Source: an uncultured Erysipelotrichaceae bacterium (GTDB lineage Bacteria > Bacillota_I > Bacilli_A > Erysipelotrichales > Erysipelotrichaceae). From it: a stretch of DNA of 61,572 nt. The stretch lies in contig CAKUQM010000007.1 of assembly GCA_934675465.1 (NCBI GenBank), positions 1-61,572 on the forward strand. Direction: 5' to 3'. Of this stretch, positions 16,113 to 24,551 are shown in pieces (the first letter of the stretch is position 1; every line of letters starts with the position of its first letter). The position numbers and the translations under genes are program-made. The notes beneath the pieces are model-generated. The model saw only the letters and a list, made by a program, of their open reading frames with translations. It was not told the DNA's origin and did not search any database.

Positions 16113-17621
16113 ATGTTTAAAAGAATTTATCGCTCAATATTTAATAGGTTAAGACAAACATCACTACTATTAGTGGTGATGTTTGTAATATCACTACTGT
16201 TATGTGTTACCTTTTCTATTAAGAATGTAAGCGATGTATTAAATAATAAGATTGCAGCTAGTGTTAATCCTGTTGTTTCTATTAATGCCTCTAATTCTGC
16301 TTTTAGTTTTACCAAAGATGAAAGTGATTGGGATTTGCTTAGAAAGATTGGCTATCAAGAATATTGTGAGATGTATTATGAGGATTATTATCAATTAATC
16401 GATGAATTAAAGCCTCAATATTATGATTTAAACATGACGATGACTAATCAATCACTTGTCTCTTATAGTGATGAGGGACTATTGTATGATGTGGGTAGTA
16501 GTGAATTATTAAGTAAAATTAAAAGAAATAAGGTTAGTGAAGAAGATTTACCAGAAGGATGGTTATCTTCGTTTAATAATTGGCTAAGCGGTAAAAATGA
16601 ATATTGTCCTTCTATTCGATTATGTAGTACTAGTAAAAGTGAATTCACTGACCTACATTATCATTTTAATGAAGCAACTATAGAAGAGGGTAGAACCTTT
16701 AATGATGATGAAATAGATAATGGGGCATTGACTTGTGTCTTAACTTCTGATATCTATCTTTATAAAGATGGTTCTTTTACTGAAGTTGAAGTAGGAGATC
16801 ATATTAAATATAGTATTGCGCAAGTCATTAACGGTGAAGTAAATATTTATGAAGAATATGAATTTGAAGTAATTGGTATCTTAAATGGAGATAAATACCG
16901 TAATCATAATGATGTTATTGGCAGAGACTATGTCATTATTCCTGAAAAAACATTCATGGAGATATATGAGGAAGTAAAGTCTTATAAATTAAGTGAATTT
17001 GATTATATTCAAGTTTATCCTAGTATCATTACTTTAAATTCTTTTAATGATATTGATAAGTTTGTTGAAAAAATTGGGGAACTAAATGAATTTGGTGACC
17101 GCAACTATAAATATGAAACAGCCTTAGATGCCTACTATGGTTTTGCGGGTAATTTAGATACCTTGTCTTTGAATTCAGACATCTTATTTAAATTTTCTTT
17201 TGTCGTATCTATCTTATTAACAATCTTTATCGTTAGCTTAGACTTAAATAGACGTAAAAAGGAAATAGGCTTATTAGCTTCTTTAGGAGAAAGTAAAGTA
17301 GCCATCATGGTACAACTAGTACTTGAATATTTAATTATCATTGTCTTCACGATGATAATAGCAGCTTTTGTGTCTAATATAATATCTAATCAATTTATCG
17401 ATAAGATTGATCTAAATCCTGAAGTAAGCGACATCTTTAATGATAAGACCCTAGATTATTCCGATAGTATATCGATTTTAAATAAGGCTAAGTTGACTAT
17501 CGACTTTGTTGATTTAATCAAAATATGTTTAATTCAAACTGTAGTTATTTTGTTTACGATAATACTTAGCGCAATACAAATTTTTACTATCAAAGTTAGA
17601 AAAATCATGATTGATGAATAG
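16113..17621 (+). CDS. ABC transporter permease, FtsX/MacB type
   Basis: Membrane subunit of an FtsX-superfamily ABC system, about 502 residues from the ATG at 16113. One transmembrane helix lies near residues 18-40. A large extracytoplasmic domain runs to about residue 355. A C-terminal bundle contains the cytoplasmic-loop motif RRKKEIGLLASLGESKVAIM, typical of FtsX domains. The ATG at 16113 is preferred over one at 16071 because AAGGAAAA precedes it. With the two next genes it forms a transporter of the mechanotransmission type, which handles peptides, lipoproteins or antimicrobial resistance rather than small-solute import. Substrate unknown. Confidence 0.87.
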   Translation: MFKRIYRSIFNRLRQTSLLLVVMFVISLLLCVTFSIKNVSDVLNNKIAASVNPVVSINASNSAFSFTKDESDWDLLRKIGYQEYCEMYYEDYYQLIDELKPQYYDLNMTMTNQSLVSYSDEGLLYDVGSSELLSKIKRNKVSEEDLPEGWLSSFNNWLSGKNEYCPSIRLCSTSKSEFTDLHYHFNEATIEEGRTFNDDEIDNGALTCVLTSDIYLYKDGSFTEVEVGDHIKYSIAQVINGEVNIYEEYEFEVIGILNGDKYRNHNDVIGRDYVIIPEKTFMEIYEEVKSYKLSEFDYIQVYPSIITLNSFNDIDKFVEKIGELNEFGDRNYKYETALDAYYGFAGNLDTLSLNSDILFKFSFVVSILLTIFIVSLDLNRRKKEIGLLASLGESKVAIMVQLVLEYLIIIVFTMIIAAFVSNIISNQFIDKIDLNPEVSDIFNDKTLDYSDSISILNKAKLTIDFVDLIKICLIQTVVILFTIILSAIQIFTIKVRKIMIDE

Positions 17622-17629
17622 GAGGGTAT

Positions 17630-18301
17630 ATGAAAGAAATATTAGAAATTAAAGATTTATCATACTACTATAAAGATGGTTCTAATACTAGAGTTATTTT
17701 TGATAAGTGTAACTATAGTTTTGAACAAGGAAAATTCTATTCTATTGTTGGTGAATCAGGAAGTGGTAAGACAACACTATTGATGTTACTAGCAGGACTA
17801 GATGAACCAAAGGAAGGTAGTGTCTTATATAAGGGAGAAGATATAAGGGATATTGGCTATGATAATTATCATAAGAAGGATGTTCAAATTATCTTTCAAA
17901 ACTATAACTTATTAAATTATTTAAATGCCTATGACAACATCTTAACTGCCATCAGCATTACTGATAAAAAAAGAAGAGTTAATAAGGATATGTTAAATGG
18001 CTATTTAAGTCGTTTTGGCATCGATGAGAATAAGGCTAAACGTAAGGTAAATAAGCTGTCAGGTGGTGAACAACAACGTGTGGCAATAGCTAGAGCAGTT
18101 GCCTGTGATGGCGAAATCATCTTAGCCGATGAGCCTACTGGTAATCTAGATTATGAAACATCTTTAGGTATTATCAAATTATTTAGAGAACTAGTGGAAA
18201 CATTTGGAAAGACTATTATTATGGTTACTCATAATAATGAATTAGCTAATATGTGTGATCATGTAGTTCATATTGATCAAAAAACTAAGAGTGTCTTATG
18301 A
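17630..18301 (+). CDS. ABC transporter ATP-binding protein (MacB/LolD-like)
   Basis: ATPase subunit, 223 residues, partner of the two flanking permeases. All nucleotide-binding motifs are visible: Walker A GESGSGKTT near residue 42, Q-loop IIFQNYNLLNY near 88, signature LSGGEQQRVAIARA near 143, Walker B EIILADEPTGNLD near 163 and the H-loop histidine in MVTHNNE near 201. The sequence belongs to the MacB/LolD/FtsE group. GGAGGG at 17621-17626 gives a strong ribosome-binding site. It overlaps the second permease by 4 bases. Confidence 0.96.
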   Translation: MKEILEIKDLSYYYKDGSNTRVIFDKCNYSFEQGKFYSIVGESGSGKTTLLMLLAGLDEPKEGSVLYKGEDIRDIGYDNYHKKDVQIIFQNYNLLNYLNAYDNILTAISITDKKRRVNKDMLNGYLSRFGIDENKAKRKVNKLSGGEQQRVAIARAVACDGEIILADEPTGNLDYETSLGIIKLFRELVETFGKTIIMVTHNNELANMCDHVVHIDQKTKSVL

Positions 18302-19545
18302 GTAAACATTATTTTAAAAGGATATTTGAATCGATTATCACAAGAAGGAAAGACTCAATTCTGATTTTTTCGATTATCTTTATCTTATCTTTCTTTATTA
18401 TTGTCGCAACCTGTATATCAAGGCTTGGTACCAATATCTCAAATAGTGTAAAAGATAACATAGAAATAAGTGTTTATACAAATGATGTTGAATTTAGAAA
18501 TAATAAAGATTGTATAGATATTGATGATGATTTTGCTTATTATTGTAAGGAAAATAATTGTAGCTATGAGTCTTCTTATGCTACTGAGGCCTACACAAAA
18601 GATGAATATGGAACTAAGTCTGACGGTATTTTAGCTTCAGCTGTTTCTTATGATGCCTTTGCGGATTTAAATTATGAAATAACTAATTATTTTAGTGATA
18701 CCAATCAAGTCTTGGTGAATACTAATACATTTGTAGAAGAAGGGGATAAGATAGATATCTATATTAAAGATAAGTCTTATACCTTTGAAGTAGTTGGCTT
18801 CTTTATAAAAAATGATTCTTCTGTATCTAGTAAAAACCCTTATTATGATGAAAATACAAAGTTCATCATAAATAAAGACGATTTCTTTAGTATCGCTAAA
18901 GAAAATAACATAAAGCTTACACCAAACTATATGGGTATTCAAACTTATGGAACAACTTATGAAGAACTTAGCTCAGCTTTTAAAGATATTCTAGATAAAG
19001 AATCTAAGAAATATACGATTAATTCTAATATCGATGAATATAATAAGGTGGTTAAACCAAGTGAGAGTTTAAAAGATCTTTACAACATCATCATGATTGT
19101 AATGGTTATTATTAGTTGTTTACTATTAATTAATGTGATTACTTTCTTAAATGAGAAACGAATTCATGAATATGCGGTGTTATTGGCGATAGGACAAAGC
19201 AAATTATTATCGATTATTTCTTTTGCGTTAGAGATATTAATAATAGCTTTCTTAGCTATATCTCTGTCTTTCCCAATAGGCATAAGAGTAGCTAAGTCTT
19301 CTGCTGATAAGATGTTAGAAACAAATATAAAAAGACAAGAACGTATGGCAATGATATCAGGTAATCAAGAAGACTTTGATATCTTTGAGAAACAATTAGC
19401 TCTTTACGAAGAATATGAGATAAGTATAAGTACTTTGGATGTTGTTTATATCTATTTAATCAACGACAGTTTTATTCTTGTTTCTTGTTTGTTTGCGTTT
19501 ATTTCTATTAGTAAGCTTAAAGCACGTCAACTTTTAATAAATTGA
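18298..19545 (+). CDS. ABC transporter permease, FtsX type (second subunit)
   Basis: Second membrane subunit of the transporter, 415 residues. It has a helix near residues 20-42, an extracytoplasmic domain to about 255, and C-terminal helices. FLNEKRIHEYAVLLAIGQSK near residue 281 is the FtsX cytoplasmic loop. Its start overlaps the ATPase gene (ATGAG/TGA). Two unlike permeases around one ATPase suggest a heterodimeric channel. The stop codon at 19543-19545 lies 2 bases ahead of the likely -10 of the following T-box transcript. Confidence 0.86.
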   Translation: MSKHYFKRIFESIITRRKDSILIFSIIFILSFFIIVATCISRLGTNISNSVKDNIEISVYTNDVEFRNNKDCIDIDDDFAYYCKENNCSYESSYATEAYTKDEYGTKSDGILASAVSYDAFADLNYEITNYFSDTNQVLVNTNTFVEEGDKIDIYIKDKSYTFEVVGFFIKNDSSVSSKNPYYDENTKFIINKDDFFSIAKENNIKLTPNYMGIQTYGTTYEELSSAFKDILDKESKKYTINSNIDEYNKVVKPSESLKDLYNIIMIVMVIISCLLLINVITFLNEKRIHEYAVLLAIGQSKLLSIISFALEILIIAFLAISLSFPIGIRVAKSSADKMLETNIKRQERMAMISGNQEDFDIFEKQLALYEEYEISISTLDVVYIYLINDSFILVSCLFAFISISKLKARQLLIN

Positions 19546-19553
19546 TGTATAAT

Positions 19554-19745
19554 GTCTTTATCGATAAAAGAAACTGATTATATCTTTTGTTTATAGAGAG
19601 AAACGTTTTGGTGCAAGTTTTAGTAAGAGATATAAGTGACACTTCTTTAGAATCTATTTAAAAGATAGGTCGTTACTCGCGTTAAGAGCTTAAAGTTAAA
19701 GATAAGGTGGTACCGTGCATTTGCACCCTTGTGCTACCTTTTTTA
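19554..19745 (+). promoter_or_regulatory. T-box riboswitch leader of hisS-aspS
   Basis: The conserved T-box core AAGGTGGTACCGTG is at 19704-19717. The terminator pairs AAGGTGGTAC (19704-19713) with GTGCTACCTT (19731-19740), followed by a T run. The alternative antiterminator would use the T-box to bind an uncharged tRNA acceptor end. The Stem I apical region shows GGTGCAAG (19610-19617). The specifier region probably contains GACAC (19638-19642), readable as the Asp codon GAC or the His codon CAC, which matches the two downstream genes. A TATAAT at 19548-19553 is the probable promoter. Confidence 0.9.
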
Positions 19746-19764
19746 TTTTCATAAGGAGAGGATT

Positions 19765-21024
19765 ATGTATCAAACAGTAAAAGGAACTTACGATTTATTG
19801 CCAGAAGAACTACAAAATTTCGAAGATCTTCAAGATTCATTCAGAATCATGCTTGATTTATATGGCTACAAGCTAATGAAAACACCAGTATTTGAATATG
19901 CAGGCGTTTTTAGAAAAGACAACGACACCAGTGATATGGTAACTAAGGAGATGTATACTTTTTCTCCTAATGATAAGGACTTATATACTTTAAGACCTGA
20001 GGGTACTGCGGGTATTGTAAGAAGTGTTATTCAAAATAAGCTATATATGGATACTCCAGTTAAGTTAGCTTATATTGAAGAAATGTTTAGACATGAGCGT
20101 CCTCAAAAAGGAAGACAACGTCAATTTACTCAAATGGGTATTGAAAATATTGGCGAAAAGTCACCTTTGGTTGATGCAGAAACTATTGCCCTAGGTTATA
20201 ACTATATCAAGTTAGTAGGCTTATCAAATGTTAAGGTGTTGATTAATACCTTGGGTGATAGCGTATCTAGAGTTAATTATGCTAACGCTTTAAAGGCACA
20301 CTTTGAAAGCTATAAGGAAGATCTTTGTGAGGATTGTAAGAATCGTTTAGTTAAAAATCCTCTAAGAATCTTAGATTGTAAGATTGATAGAGATAAGGAT
20401 TTTGTAAAGAATGCTCCTAAGATGAAAGACTATTTAACTGATGAAGCTAAAGAATACTTTGAAAAGGTAAAAGGATATTTGGATGTATTAGAGATTCCTT
20501 ATGTTGTTGAAGATTCACTTGTAAGAGGCTTAGATTATTATACTGATACAGTATTTGAAGTTGTTTCAACTGATGAAAGTGCTGGCGCTCAAGCTACTGT
20601 CTTTGCGGGTGGTCGTTATGATGATTTGGTTAAACAATTAGGTGGCCCTGAATTATCTGGTATTGGTTTTGCGATTGGACTTGAACGTCTATTAATTTTG
20701 GCTAAGGCTGAGGATGCCTTGGCTCCAATTGAAGAAGAAATCGATTGTTATGTGATCGATATGACAAAGGGTAGTTCTTATGCTTTAGAAGTAGCTACTA
20801 CTTTACGTAATAACTTCTATACTACTGAATTAAATTATTATGATCGTTCAATGAAGTCACAATTTAAGTCAAGTGATCGTAAGCATGCCATTTATGTTGT
20901 GATTATTGGCGAGGATGAAATGAATAATCGTATGGTTACTATTAAAAATACACTTACTAAGGAACAGAATACAATCAAGTTTGATGAATTAATTGATTAT
21001 CTTGAAGAAAGAGAGGATAGATAA
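19765..21024 (+). CDS. hisS: Histidyl-tRNA synthetase
   Basis: Class II aminoacyl-tRNA synthetase charging tRNA-His, 419 residues from the ATG at 19765, which follows AAGGAGAGG. Motif 1 is near KGTYDLLPEE, and motif 2 is in EMFRHERPQKGRQRQFTQ near residue 105. The histidine-specific signatures are LVRGLDYYTDTVFEV near 252 and GGRYDDLVKQLGG near 280, with motif 3 in GIGFAIGLERL near 300. The anticodon-binding domain follows. It is controlled by the T-box leader and is directly continuous with aspS. Confidence 0.98.
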   Translation: MYQTVKGTYDLLPEELQNFEDLQDSFRIMLDLYGYKLMKTPVFEYAGVFRKDNDTSDMVTKEMYTFSPNDKDLYTLRPEGTAGIVRSVIQNKLYMDTPVKLAYIEEMFRHERPQKGRQRQFTQMGIENIGEKSPLVDAETIALGYNYIKLVGLSNVKVLINTLGDSVSRVNYANALKAHFESYKEDLCEDCKNRLVKNPLRILDCKIDRDKDFVKNAPKMKDYLTDEAKEYFEKVKGYLDVLEIPYVVEDSLVRGLDYYTDTVFEVVSTDESAGAQATVFAGGRYDDLVKQLGGPELSGIGFAIGLERLLILAKAEDALAPIEEEIDCYVIDMTKGSSYALEVATTLRNNFYTTELNYYDRSMKSQFKSSDRKHAIYVVIIGEDEMNNRMVTIKNTLTKEQNTIKFDELIDYLEEREDR

Positions 21025-22761
21025 ATGTATAGGACACATACTTGTGGACAATTAAGAAAAGATGATGTAGGTAAAACAGTAGAATTAGCTGGTTGGGTTT
21101 CAAAGAGAAGAAATCTTGGTTCTATTGTCTTTATTGATTTAAGAGACCGTTATGGTATTACTCAAATTACTTTTGATGAGGCTCATACTGAGAGTATCAA
21201 AGATGTAAGAAACGAATATGTTTTATGGGTAAAGGGTGAGGTTAGCGCTAAGGAAGTACCAAATCCTAAGCTTGAAACTGGTGAGATTGAAGTTTTAGTT
21301 AAGGAAGTTAAGGTATTAAATTCTTCTAAGACTACTCCAATGATTATTGCGGATGAAACTGATGCCTTAGAGGATTTAAGATTAAAGTATCGTTACTTAG
21401 ACTTAAGAAGACCTGTGCTTCAAAAGAATTTAATTTTAAGAGATAAGGTTACTACTATCTTTAGAAGAGTTTTACATGATCATGATTTTATTGAAGTAGA
21501 AACTCCAATTCTATCTAAGTCTACTCCTGAGGGTGCTAGAGACTATCTTGTTCCTTCTCGTTTATATAATGGCAAGTTCTATGCCTTGCCTCAATCACCA
21601 CAAATCTATAAACAATTGTTGATGATTTCAGGTATGGACCGTTATTTCCAAATTGCTAGATGTTTTAGAGATGAGGACTTAAGAGCTGATAGACAACCTG
21701 AATTTACACAAATTGATATGGAAATGAGTTTTGCGAGTGAAGAGGACTTGTTTGCGATTGTTGAAGACTGTATGCATGAAGTGTTCAAGGAACTTAAGGG
21801 TATTGAACTTGAAAAGTTCCCAAGAATCAAGTACTTAGATGCGATGGAAAAGTATGGCAGTGATAAGCCAGATTTAAGAATTGAGATGTTACAACATAAT
21901 GTAACTGAATTGTTTAGAAATTCTGAATTCTCAGTATTTAAAACTTGTTTAGAAAACAACGGTGTTATTAAGGCTATCAAAGTTGATAATCACGCTTTCT
22001 CTCGTAAGGAAACAGATAAGTTCTCTGAGTTTGTTAAGATTTATAAGGCAAAAGGTGTCGCTTTTGTTAAGTATGAAAATAATGACTTTACAGGTGGTAT
22101 TGCTAAGTTCTTGAGTGAAGATGAAAAGAACGCTTTGAGAAATGAATTTAGCTTAAGTGAGAATGATACCTTATTGTTTGTAGCTGATAAGAAGTCAATT
22201 GCTGATGTAGCTTTGGGTGCTTTGCGTTGTAAGGTTGCTAAGGAACTAGGCTTAATTGATGAGAATAAGTTCTGTTTTGCGTGGATTGTAGAATTCCCAA
22301 TGTATGAATGGAGTGATGATAGACAAAGATATGAGGCTGCATCAAACCCATTCTCTTGTCCAAGAGATGAGGATATCGCAAAACTTGAGGATGATAAGGG
22401 CAATTGTTTCTCTAGAGCTTATGACCTTGTATTAAATGGTTATGAATTATCAAGTGGCGCTATTAGAATCCATGATCAAGATGTTCAAGCTAAGGTGTTT
22501 AAGGCCCTAGGTTTAAGTGAAGAACAAGCCAAAGAAAGATTTGGTTTCTTCTTGGATGCTTTCCAATATGGTATGCCACCAGAGTGTGGTTGTGGCATTG
22601 GTCTAGAAAGACTTATCATGATCTTGTGTGGTACTGATAATATCAAGGATGTTGTGGCTTTCCCTAAGACTGCAACTGCTTATGATTTGATGGCTGATGC
22701 ACCAGGTGGCGTTGATCAGGAACAACTTGACGCATTAGACTTAATAGTGAAAGAAAAGTAA
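21025..22761 (+). CDS. aspS: Aspartyl-tRNA synthetase
   Basis: Class II synthetase charging tRNA-Asp, 578 residues. An OB-fold anticodon domain (residues 1-110) precedes the catalytic core. LRLKYRYLDLRRP near 117 is motif 1, RYFQIARCFRDEDLRADRQPEFTQIDMEMS is motif 2 (near 205-225), and GIGLERLIMILCG near 525 is motif 3. The bacterial insertion (GAD) domain lies between motifs 2 and 3. It starts at the base after the hisS stop, so one transcript and one T-box serve both enzymes. Confidence 0.98.
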   Translation: MYRTHTCGQLRKDDVGKTVELAGWVSKRRNLGSIVFIDLRDRYGITQITFDEAHTESIKDVRNEYVLWVKGEVSAKEVPNPKLETGEIEVLVKEVKVLNSSKTTPMIIADETDALEDLRLKYRYLDLRRPVLQKNLILRDKVTTIFRRVLHDHDFIEVETPILSKSTPEGARDYLVPSRLYNGKFYALPQSPQIYKQLLMISGMDRYFQIARCFRDEDLRADRQPEFTQIDMEMSFASEEDLFAIVEDCMHEVFKELKGIELEKFPRIKYLDAMEKYGSDKPDLRIEMLQHNVTELFRNSEFSVFKTCLENNGVIKAIKVDNHAFSRKETDKFSEFVKIYKAKGVAFVKYENNDFTGGIAKFLSEDEKNALRNEFSLSENDTLLFVADKKSIADVALGALRCKVAKELGLIDENKFCFAWIVEFPMYEWSDDRQRYEAASNPFSCPRDEDIAKLEDDKGNCFSRAYDLVLNGYELSSGAIRIHDQDVQAKVFKALGLSEEQAKERFGFFLDAFQYGMPPECGCGIGLERLIMILCGTDNIKDVVAFPKTATAYDLMADAPGGVDQEQLDALDLIVKEK

Positions 22762-22764
22762 AAT

Positions 22765-22789
22765 AAATGGCATGTATATCATGCCATTT
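22765..22789 (+). terminator. Hairpin after aspS
   Basis: AAATGGCATG (22765-22774) pairs with CATGCCATTT (22780-22789). The following T run is short, so termination may be partial and some transcription may reach the transporter gene. Confidence 0.5.
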
Positions 22790-22809
22790 ATTGTAAGGAG
22801 ATTATTTTG

Positions 22810-24279
22810 ATGAAGAATTTATTTACTAAGAGAAATATATCGTTACTTGTTTCGATGTTAGTAATCTTATTTTTCTATTTGTTGCCAGATATGACCTGGG
22901 GTTTGTCTCATGAGGCATTGTGGGCAATAGGTATCTTTTTTGCCTCACTTATCATGTGGATTAATGTGTCTATTGATTGGCCATCGCTTATTTCATTATT
23001 CATGATAGGATTACTTCCATCTTATGGTTTTAATAAGATGCTACAAGGATCGTTTGGTAATTCAACCGTGGCTTTCCTGTTGTTTACTTTTATTCTTGTA
23101 TATCCTTTGTCTCAGACTAATTTTGTAAGAAGAATCACTATCGCTTTTATTACTAATAAGGTGGCTAGAAAGGGACCTTGGCACTTTGTATGTTTCTTGT
23201 TTGGTGCGATTACTTTCATTGGCCTATTTATTTCACCTTCAGTGTTGTTTGTAGCTTTCTTACCATTTCTTGAAGATATCTATAAGGTATTAGATATTAA
23301 AAAGGGTAGTAAGACTGGTAATATGCTGATGATGGGAACTGCTTTTTGTATCTCATTGTCTTCAGGTATGACACCTATTGGCCATGTTTGGCCAACTTTG
23401 GCGATGAGTTATTTTACGGGTAGTGAAATTGGTTATCCTATTAGTGCTTTTGAATATATGGCCTTTGGTATTCCTACTGGTATTGTATTATTAGTATCGT
23501 TGATTTTAATCTTTAAGTTTATTTATAGACCTGATGATATTAAAAGTATTGATACCGCTAAGGCAATTAACTTAAGAGGTAGTATAGCTAAGGCTGATGT
23601 GCGTGAGAAGGCTATTATTGCTATTTTGGTTTTGGTTGTTTCTTTGTGGATTTCACCATCTCTTGTAAAGAACGCAATGCCTGAATATTATGCCTTGATT
23701 AATGGTATGACAACAGCGATGCCACCACTTCTTGGTTGCATATTGATGTTTGTGATTTCTTTTGATGGCAAGCCATTATTAAACTTTAAAGAGGCTACTA
23801 CCAAGGGTGTTATGTGGGGTTCTATTTTGATGACTGCTGCTGCTACTTTAGTTGGGGCAACACTTACTAATAAGGACTTAGGTATTTCTACTTGGTTATC
23901 TGATATGATGGGACCTGTTGCCAGTGGTTTGTCGGTTAGTGTTCTTGTGTTCTTCTTTGTAGCTTGGGCTGTAATTGAGACTAATTTTTCTAGTAATATT
24001 GTTACTACAACTGTTGTTTCTTCAATTATGCTTACAGTGTTATCGTCACTTCCCAAAGGGACAATTTGTATTCCAGCTGCTATTTGTTTGATTGGTTTTA
24101 GTGCTGGTATTTGCAATATGACGCCAGCTGGGCAATCTACTATTAATACGGTTGCGATTGGTTCTGGATGGACTGATAGTAAGTCAATGTTTGTCTGGGG
24201 TGGTGTTTTTGCGGTCGTTTCTATTATCGTAATTAGTTTGTTGGGTTATAATCTAGGTGCTATTTTTATGGCTATTTAG
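22810..24279 (+). CDS. DASS/SLC13-family anion symporter
   Basis: Multi-spanning transporter of about 489 residues with 11-12 hydrophobic segments. The general pattern matches the divalent anion:sodium symporter (DASS, SLC13) family, which imports dicarboxylates or sulfate. It includes a repeated Ser-Asn/Thr-Pro loop type: SLSSGMTPIGHVWPT near residue 180 and CNMTPAGQSTINTVAIGSGW near 437. The substrate cannot be read from sequence. AAGGAG at 22795-22800 fits the ATG at 22810, although a TTG at 22807 is possible. Confidence 0.78.
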   Translation: MKNLFTKRNISLLVSMLVILFFYLLPDMTWGLSHEALWAIGIFFASLIMWINVSIDWPSLISLFMIGLLPSYGFNKMLQGSFGNSTVAFLLFTFILVYPLSQTNFVRRITIAFITNKVARKGPWHFVCFLFGAITFIGLFISPSVLFVAFLPFLEDIYKVLDIKKGSKTGNMLMMGTAFCISLSSGMTPIGHVWPTLAMSYFTGSEIGYPISAFEYMAFGIPTGIVLLVSLILIFKFIYRPDDIKSIDTAKAINLRGSIAKADVREKAIIAILVLVVSLWISPSLVKNAMPEYYALINGMTTAMPPLLGCILMFVISFDGKPLLNFKEATTKGVMWGSILMTAAATLVGATLTNKDLGISTWLSDMMGPVASGLSVSVLVFFFVAWAVIETNFSSNIVTTTVVSSIMLTVLSSLPKGTICIPAAICLIGFSAGICNMTPAGQSTINTVAIGSGWTDSKSMFVWGGVFAVVSIIVISLLGYNLGAIFMAI

Positions 24280-24281
24280 GC

Positions 24282-24287
24282 TATAAT
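24282..24287 (+). promoter_or_regulatory. -10 element ahead of the ferredoxin gene
   Basis: TATAAT at 24282-24287 lies 26 bases before the ferredoxin ATG with an AAGGAGGA site in between. No convincing -35 is seen. Confidence 0.45.
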
Positions 24288-24313
24288 TATAGGAAAGAAG
24301 GAGGATCTAATAC

Positions 24314-24487
24314 ATGCCAGTAAGAATTGATACTGATACTTGTGTAGGATGCGGTGCTTGTACTGATGTTTGTCCTACAGGCTCTTTAAATCTTGATGCT
24401 GATGGAAAGTGCCAAGTAAACGAAGATACTTGTATTGATTGTGGTGCTTGTTGCGGTACTTGCCCAACAGGTGCAATTTCTCAATAA
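24314..24487 (+). CDS. 2[4Fe-4S] ferredoxin
   Basis: Small clostridial-type electron carrier of 57 residues, too short for many gene finders. Two cluster motifs are plain: CVGCGACTDVCP (from residue 10) and CIDCGACCGTCP (from residue 40). The second carries an extra cysteine next to the third ligand. Each binds one [4Fe-4S] cluster. It serves low-potential electron transfer in anaerobic metabolism, for example with hydrogenase or pyruvate:ferredoxin oxidoreductase, neither of which is in this window. AAGGAGGAT precedes the ATG, and a strong terminator follows. Confidence 0.97.
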   Translation: MPVRIDTDTCVGCGACTDVCPTGSLNLDADGKCQVNEDTCIDCGACCGTCPTGAISQ

Positions 24488-24503
24488 TAATATCAATGAG
24501 TTG

Positions 24504-24530
24504 ATACCAAGCTTAGCTTGGTATTTTTTT
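24504..24530 (+). terminator. Intrinsic terminator after ferredoxin
   Basis: ATACCAAGC (24504-24512), loop TTA, GCTTGGTAT (24516-24524), T run to 24530. Confidence 0.9.
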
Positions 24531-24540
24531 ATGGTTTTGA

Positions 24541-24549
24541 TGTTAAAAT
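24541..24549 (+). promoter_or_regulatory. Extended -10 promoter of miaB
   Basis: TGTTAAAAT (24541-24549) is an extended -10. It ends 2 bases before one in-frame ATG (24552) and 8 before a second (24558). The start site would fall around 24556, so the second ATG would be read from a leaderless or nearly leaderless mRNA. Confidence 0.5.
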
Positions 24550-24551
24550 AG

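Noticed and set aside
23688..24116. 142-codon minus-strand frame.
   Set aside because: Antisense of the DASS transporter; no supporting signals.
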